Assembly: GCA_031270145.1 (NCBI GenBank)
Contig: JAISYD010000033.1
Coordinates: 1-7,475 of the forward strand
Length of the DNA stretch: 7,475 nt
Direction: 5' to 3'
Origin: Planctomycetota bacterium
GTDB taxonomy: Bacteria; Planctomycetota; SZUA-567
Shown: positions 5,836 through 7,475 of the stretch, piece by piece
How the letters are laid out: each line of letters begins with the position of its first letter
Position numbering within the stretch: the stretch's first letter is position 1
The notes under the pieces: generated by a model
The model's input: only the letters and a program-made list of their open reading frames with translations
Database searches by the model: none
Told to the model about the DNA's origin: nothing
Position numbers and translations under genes: made by a program

Positions 5836-5863
5836 CGGCCGCTCTCCGCCGCCTCAGCGGCCG
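5836..5863. repeat. 8-bp inverted repeat spanning the cheD stop codon
   Basis: CGGCCGCT (5836-5843) and AGCGGCCG (5856-5863) are exact inverted copies around a 12-base loop. The cheD stop codon (5854-5856) falls at the junction of stem and loop. In the direction of cheD transcription a T-run precedes the stem and none follows, so this is not a standard intrinsic terminator. It could be a 3' stabilising structure. Confidence 0.5.
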
Positions 5864-6381
5864 AAAAAATCGTAGCGCAGATCCATGCCGGGCTGGAACC
5901 AGTCGCAATTGCGCAGCGAATTCACCTTGAAAATAATCATTTCGTTGGTGGCGGAGTGGTAAATGACCTTGCGGCCCATCTGGCCGCCGACGTCCTCGGA
6001 AATCACCGGCACGCGCAGTTGCTGGAGAACCATGCGGGCCAATTGGATGTTCTTCATGCCGAGATCGCCGTCGTTGAAGACCTCGCACTCGGCGCCGCCG
6101 ACAATATGCGCCACCAGTCGCCCCCGCTCGGCCCCCATGTCGACCAGCATCTTGAACAGGGCCCGGATGCCGACATTGCCGTATTGGGTGGTCATGTCCT
6201 CCCGGCGGGTGGTCTTGGGGAAGACGAACTGGTTCATGCCGCCGAAGCAGTTATTCTGATCGAAAAAAGTCACGGCCACGCAATTGCCAAGCACGGTACG
6301 GAACACCGACGCATCCCGATTGGCCATGGCATAGCCAGGCTTCAGGAAAAACTGGGTCGGCAAGCAATCCCGATTCGCCAT
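5854..6381 (-). CDS. cheD: CheD-family chemoreceptor glutamine deamidase homologue, catalytic His replaced
   Basis: A 175-residue protein of normal CheD length. CheD deamidates specific glutamines of chemoreceptors and, in some bacteria, partners with CheC. Family features are FFLKPG (11-16), TVLGNCVAV (29-37) with the nucleophile Cys34, GGMNQFVFP (47-55), an AHIVGGAE strand (91-98), and EDVGGQMGRKVIYHS (129-143). In the family the dyad partner of Cys is a His 17 residues later (Cys27 and His44 in the Thermotoga enzyme). Here that position is Gln51, codon CAG at 6231-6229. Deamidase activity is therefore doubtful, while a binding role remains possible. The first ATG is used because FFLKPG belongs to the conserved N-terminus and would be lost from the second in-frame ATG at 6327. 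AAAGG lies 6 bases upstream. No chemoreceptor or other che gene is in the window. Confidence 0.9.
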   Translation of the reverse strand: MANRDCLPTQFFLKPGYAMANRDASVFRTVLGNCVAVTFFDQNNCFGGMNQFVFPKTTRREDMTTQYGNVGIRALFKMLVDMGAERGRLVAHIVGGAECEVFNDGDLGMKNIQLARMVLQQLRVPVISEDVGGQMGRKVIYHSATNEMIIFKVNSLRNCDWFQPGMDLRYDFFGR

Positions 6382-6387
6382 GTCTCG

Positions 6388-6392
6388 CCTTT
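6388..6392 (-). promoter_or_regulatory. Ribosome binding site of cheD
   Basis: AAAGG on the minus strand lies 6 bases before the ATG at 6381. It supports that start over the internal ATG at 6327, together with the conserved FFLKPG segment found only in the longer form. Confidence 0.55.
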
Positions 6393-6417
6393 CTTTCAGA
6401 GTACCGCGACAAGCTCA

Positions 6418-6425
6418 TTATCGGT
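6418..6425 (-). promoter_or_regulatory. Possible sigma28-like -10 element upstream of cheD
   Basis: On the minus strand ACCGATAA matches the flagellar sigma28 -10 consensus GCCGATAA at 7 of 8 positions, 36 bases before the cheD start codon. A chemotaxis gene would be a plausible target. No TAAA-type -35 element stands at the required distance, so the call is weak. The GATAAT inside it could equally be a sigma70 -10 box, also without a good -35. Confidence 0.3.
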
Positions 6426-6497
6426 CTTGCCGCGCCGGCCGCTTCAGCATTTTTTTGGGGGAGACCGGCAAAAACCCCGTTTCAAGACGGACAAAGG

Positions 6498-6505
6498 GCC
6501 GATAA
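6498..6505 (+). promoter_or_regulatory. Possible sigma28-like -10 element upstream of the exported protein gene
   Basis: GCCGATAA matches the sigma28 -10 consensus exactly and lies 76 bases before the ATG at 6582. The expected -35 position (6479-6482) reads GTTT instead of TAAA, so use as a promoter is doubtful. It faces away from the similar element at 6418-6425 in the same 200-base divergent gap. I see no better promoter for this gene. Confidence 0.25.
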
Positions 6506-6581
6506 AAGAGCATGGAGGACCGTGGAAACCCGTAACCGGCGACGCGTCCGCGCCATCAACCGCCTTTTTGAGGGCTTAACC

Positions 6582-7337
6582 ATGACCAGAACCCTAGCCG
6601 ACGCCCGCCGAAACCATTTGGCGGTTTTTCCGTTCCTCCTCGCCGCACTGGCCGCCGTTCCCTCCCTTTCCGCCGCCGCCGGCGAAAAGGCGGGAGGCGC
6701 GGGAAGAATGCCGCCCCTGCTTTCCGATCATTTATTGCCGCCGCCCCGGGCAAACCCCAACAGCAACATCGATCCGCAGCCGGACGCCCAACCGCCGGCC
6801 AAGACGCCGCGGACTCCGCCCGCTCCGCCTAAAACCCGGGAAGCGCTTGGGGATGCCGAGGCCGGGGAGGAGCTGACCGAGGCCGGGCCGCGGCCGGAGG
6901 CGCCGCCCACCCCGGAGGCGGTCGAACGCTACCGGGTCAAGCTGGAGGAGCGTCTGGGCGAGCGCTACAACAACTTGCCGGACTTTGCCGGCCAGGTGGG
7001 AGCGGTGATGGTGATCCTCGCCAAGCCGGTGGAAGTCTCGCTGGACGGCAAGCTGCTCCGGGCCGAATTCGATCAATTGGTTTACGACCAATGGGGCGCC
7101 CGGTTGCCCCAACTGGAAAAGGAATACTACGTCGTCACCTTTGGTTCCGGCGGAGCCGAAACGGTGCGCTCCGATCCCGGCATCCGAATTGGCCTGGATT
7201 TGGAAAAAGTTTATTCCGAACGAGTACCCCTAGCCGCCGATCCTTTCCGCCATATCCGGGACGACGGAATCTTCGGCAAGGAGGGCGCCGCCAAAATGCC
7301 GGAATGGTGGCGGCCGGATTTCCCGGAACTTGAATAA
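6582..7337 (+). CDS. Exported protein of unknown function with a proline-rich linker
   Basis: A 251-residue protein that I do not recognise. The N-terminus is a clear Sec signal peptide: basic residues within 1-12, a hydrophobic core at about 13-27, and a small-residue SLSAAA ending near 33, after which cleavage is likely. No lipobox Cys is present. Residues about 43-113 are Pro/Ala-rich with little predicted fold and probably form a spacer. Residues about 114-215 look like a compact mixed helix/strand domain (strands near AVMVILAKPVEVSL and EYYVVTF). The C-terminus is acidic and aromatic (EWWRPDFPELE). The ATG at 6582 has GAGGG upstream with 7-base spacing. A GTG at 6522 in frame would place 20 Arg-rich residues before the signal peptide and is less likely. 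The next gene also encodes an exported protein and starts 17 bases later, so the pair probably forms an operon acting in the envelope. Confidence 0.7.
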   Translation: MTRTLADARRNHLAVFPFLLAALAAVPSLSAAAGEKAGGAGRMPPLLSDHLLPPPRANPNSNIDPQPDAQPPAKTPRTPPAPPKTREALGDAEAGEELTEAGPRPEAPPTPEAVERYRVKLEERLGERYNNLPDFAGQVGAVMVILAKPVEVSLDGKLLRAEFDQLVYDQWGARLPQLEKEYYVVTFGSGGAETVRSDPGIRIGLDLEKVYSERVPLAADPFRHIRDDGIFGKEGAAKMPEWWRPDFPELE

Positions 7338-7343
7338 ATCCCC

Positions 7344-7348
7344 AGGAG
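7344..7348 (+). promoter_or_regulatory. Ribosome binding site of the right-edge gene
   Basis: AGGAG lies 6 bases before the ATG at 7355, within the 17-base gap after the previous stop codon. It is the main evidence that the truncated frame at the edge is a real gene. Confidence 0.7.
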
Positions 7349-7354
7349 ACGCAA

Positions 7355-7475
7355 ATGATTCGCCAAGCCGCATGGTGGCTGTTGTTGATTGGTCTTGTCT
7401 TCGCCGGCCGGATCGCGGCCGGAGAACCGCCGGCGCCGGGACTGGAAGTATTTGACTCGGATTCATCCGGAGCCG
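7355..7475 (+). CDS. N-terminus of an exported protein, truncated by the window edge
   Basis: Only the first 40 codons are present. They encode a typical signal peptide: MIRQAA, then the hydrophobic core WWLLLIGLVFAG (7-18) and a polar end RIAAG, with cleavage likely near 22-23. The mature chain begins EPPAPGLEVFDSDSSGA. No Cys is present, so it is not a lipoprotein. Function cannot be assigned from this fragment. A strong ribosome site and the short gap to the previous exported-protein gene support cotranscription. Confidence 0.7.
   Translation, partial: MIRQAAWWLLLIGLVFAGRIAAGEPPAPGLEVFDSDSSGA

Larger units (their letters stand above)
5829..6443 (+). repeat. Pair of 15-base direct repeats flanking cheD
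   Basis: The same 15 bases, GCCGCGCCGGCCGCT, occur at 5829-5843 and 6429-6443, exactly 600 bases apart, bracketing cheD. The coordinates span both copies. The left copy overlaps the inverted repeat at the cheD stop codon. The unit is pure GC apart from its last base, so chance cannot be excluded in this GC-rich background. No transposase or integrase lies between the copies. Confidence 0.4.

Noticed and set aside
6446..6480. T-run and GGGG/CCCC pairing as a terminator in the cheD divergent gap
   Set aside because: The T-run comes before the G-run on the plus strand, pairing is only 4 bp with a long loop, and both flanking genes point away from it.

Overview
This is a GC-rich bacterial window with eight genes: seven complete, and one cut off by the right edge. 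It contains no rRNA, tRNA, CRISPR array or insertion sequence that I can recognise. The gene content (CheD, an HDOD signalling protein, Sec-type exported proteins, sigma70-like promoters) suggests a motile, probably Gram-negative bacterium with high GC. A deltaproteobacterium or a member of a deep-branching environmental phylum would fit, but the sequence does not let me name a lineage.

Layout. Positions 1-363 hold no convincing gene. They end in a strong sigma70-type promoter (288-316) with an A-tract before it and an inverted repeat at the expected transcription start. Three plus-strand genes follow: an SPL-family-like radical SAM protein (364-1323), a NifS/IscS-type cysteine desulfurase (1525-2691) and, 16 bases later, a CTP synthase homologue (2708-4348). 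The CTP synthase gene ends in the same TTAA as a convergent minus-strand gene. That minus-strand block reads, in its own direction, cheD (6381-5854), a small beta-domain protein (5639-5205) and an HDOD protein (5214-4345). The last two overlap by 10 bases and have their own good promoter at 5743-5771. To the right, divergent from cheD, are two closely spaced plus-strand genes for exported proteins of unknown function (6582-7337, and 7355 to the edge).

Main point. The CTP synthase homologue has an intact synthetase (kinase/amidoligase) half, but its glutaminase half has lost the nucleophilic Cys (Gly381), the catalytic His (Tyr511), an oxyanion-loop Gly (Ala353) and the residues that bind glutamine. 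It should be unable to use glutamine. It is either an ammonia-only CTP synthase or a paralogue that takes its nucleophile from elsewhere. The cysteine desulfurase directly upstream makes a sulfur-transfer variant an attractive but unproven idea.

Two other genes carry unusual active sites. The radical SAM protein has a CX5CX2C cluster motif instead of CX3CX2C. The CheD homologue has Gln where the family's catalytic His is expected. The small protein and the HDOD protein look like a two-gene signalling unit, with cheD upstream suggesting a link to chemotaxis or motility.
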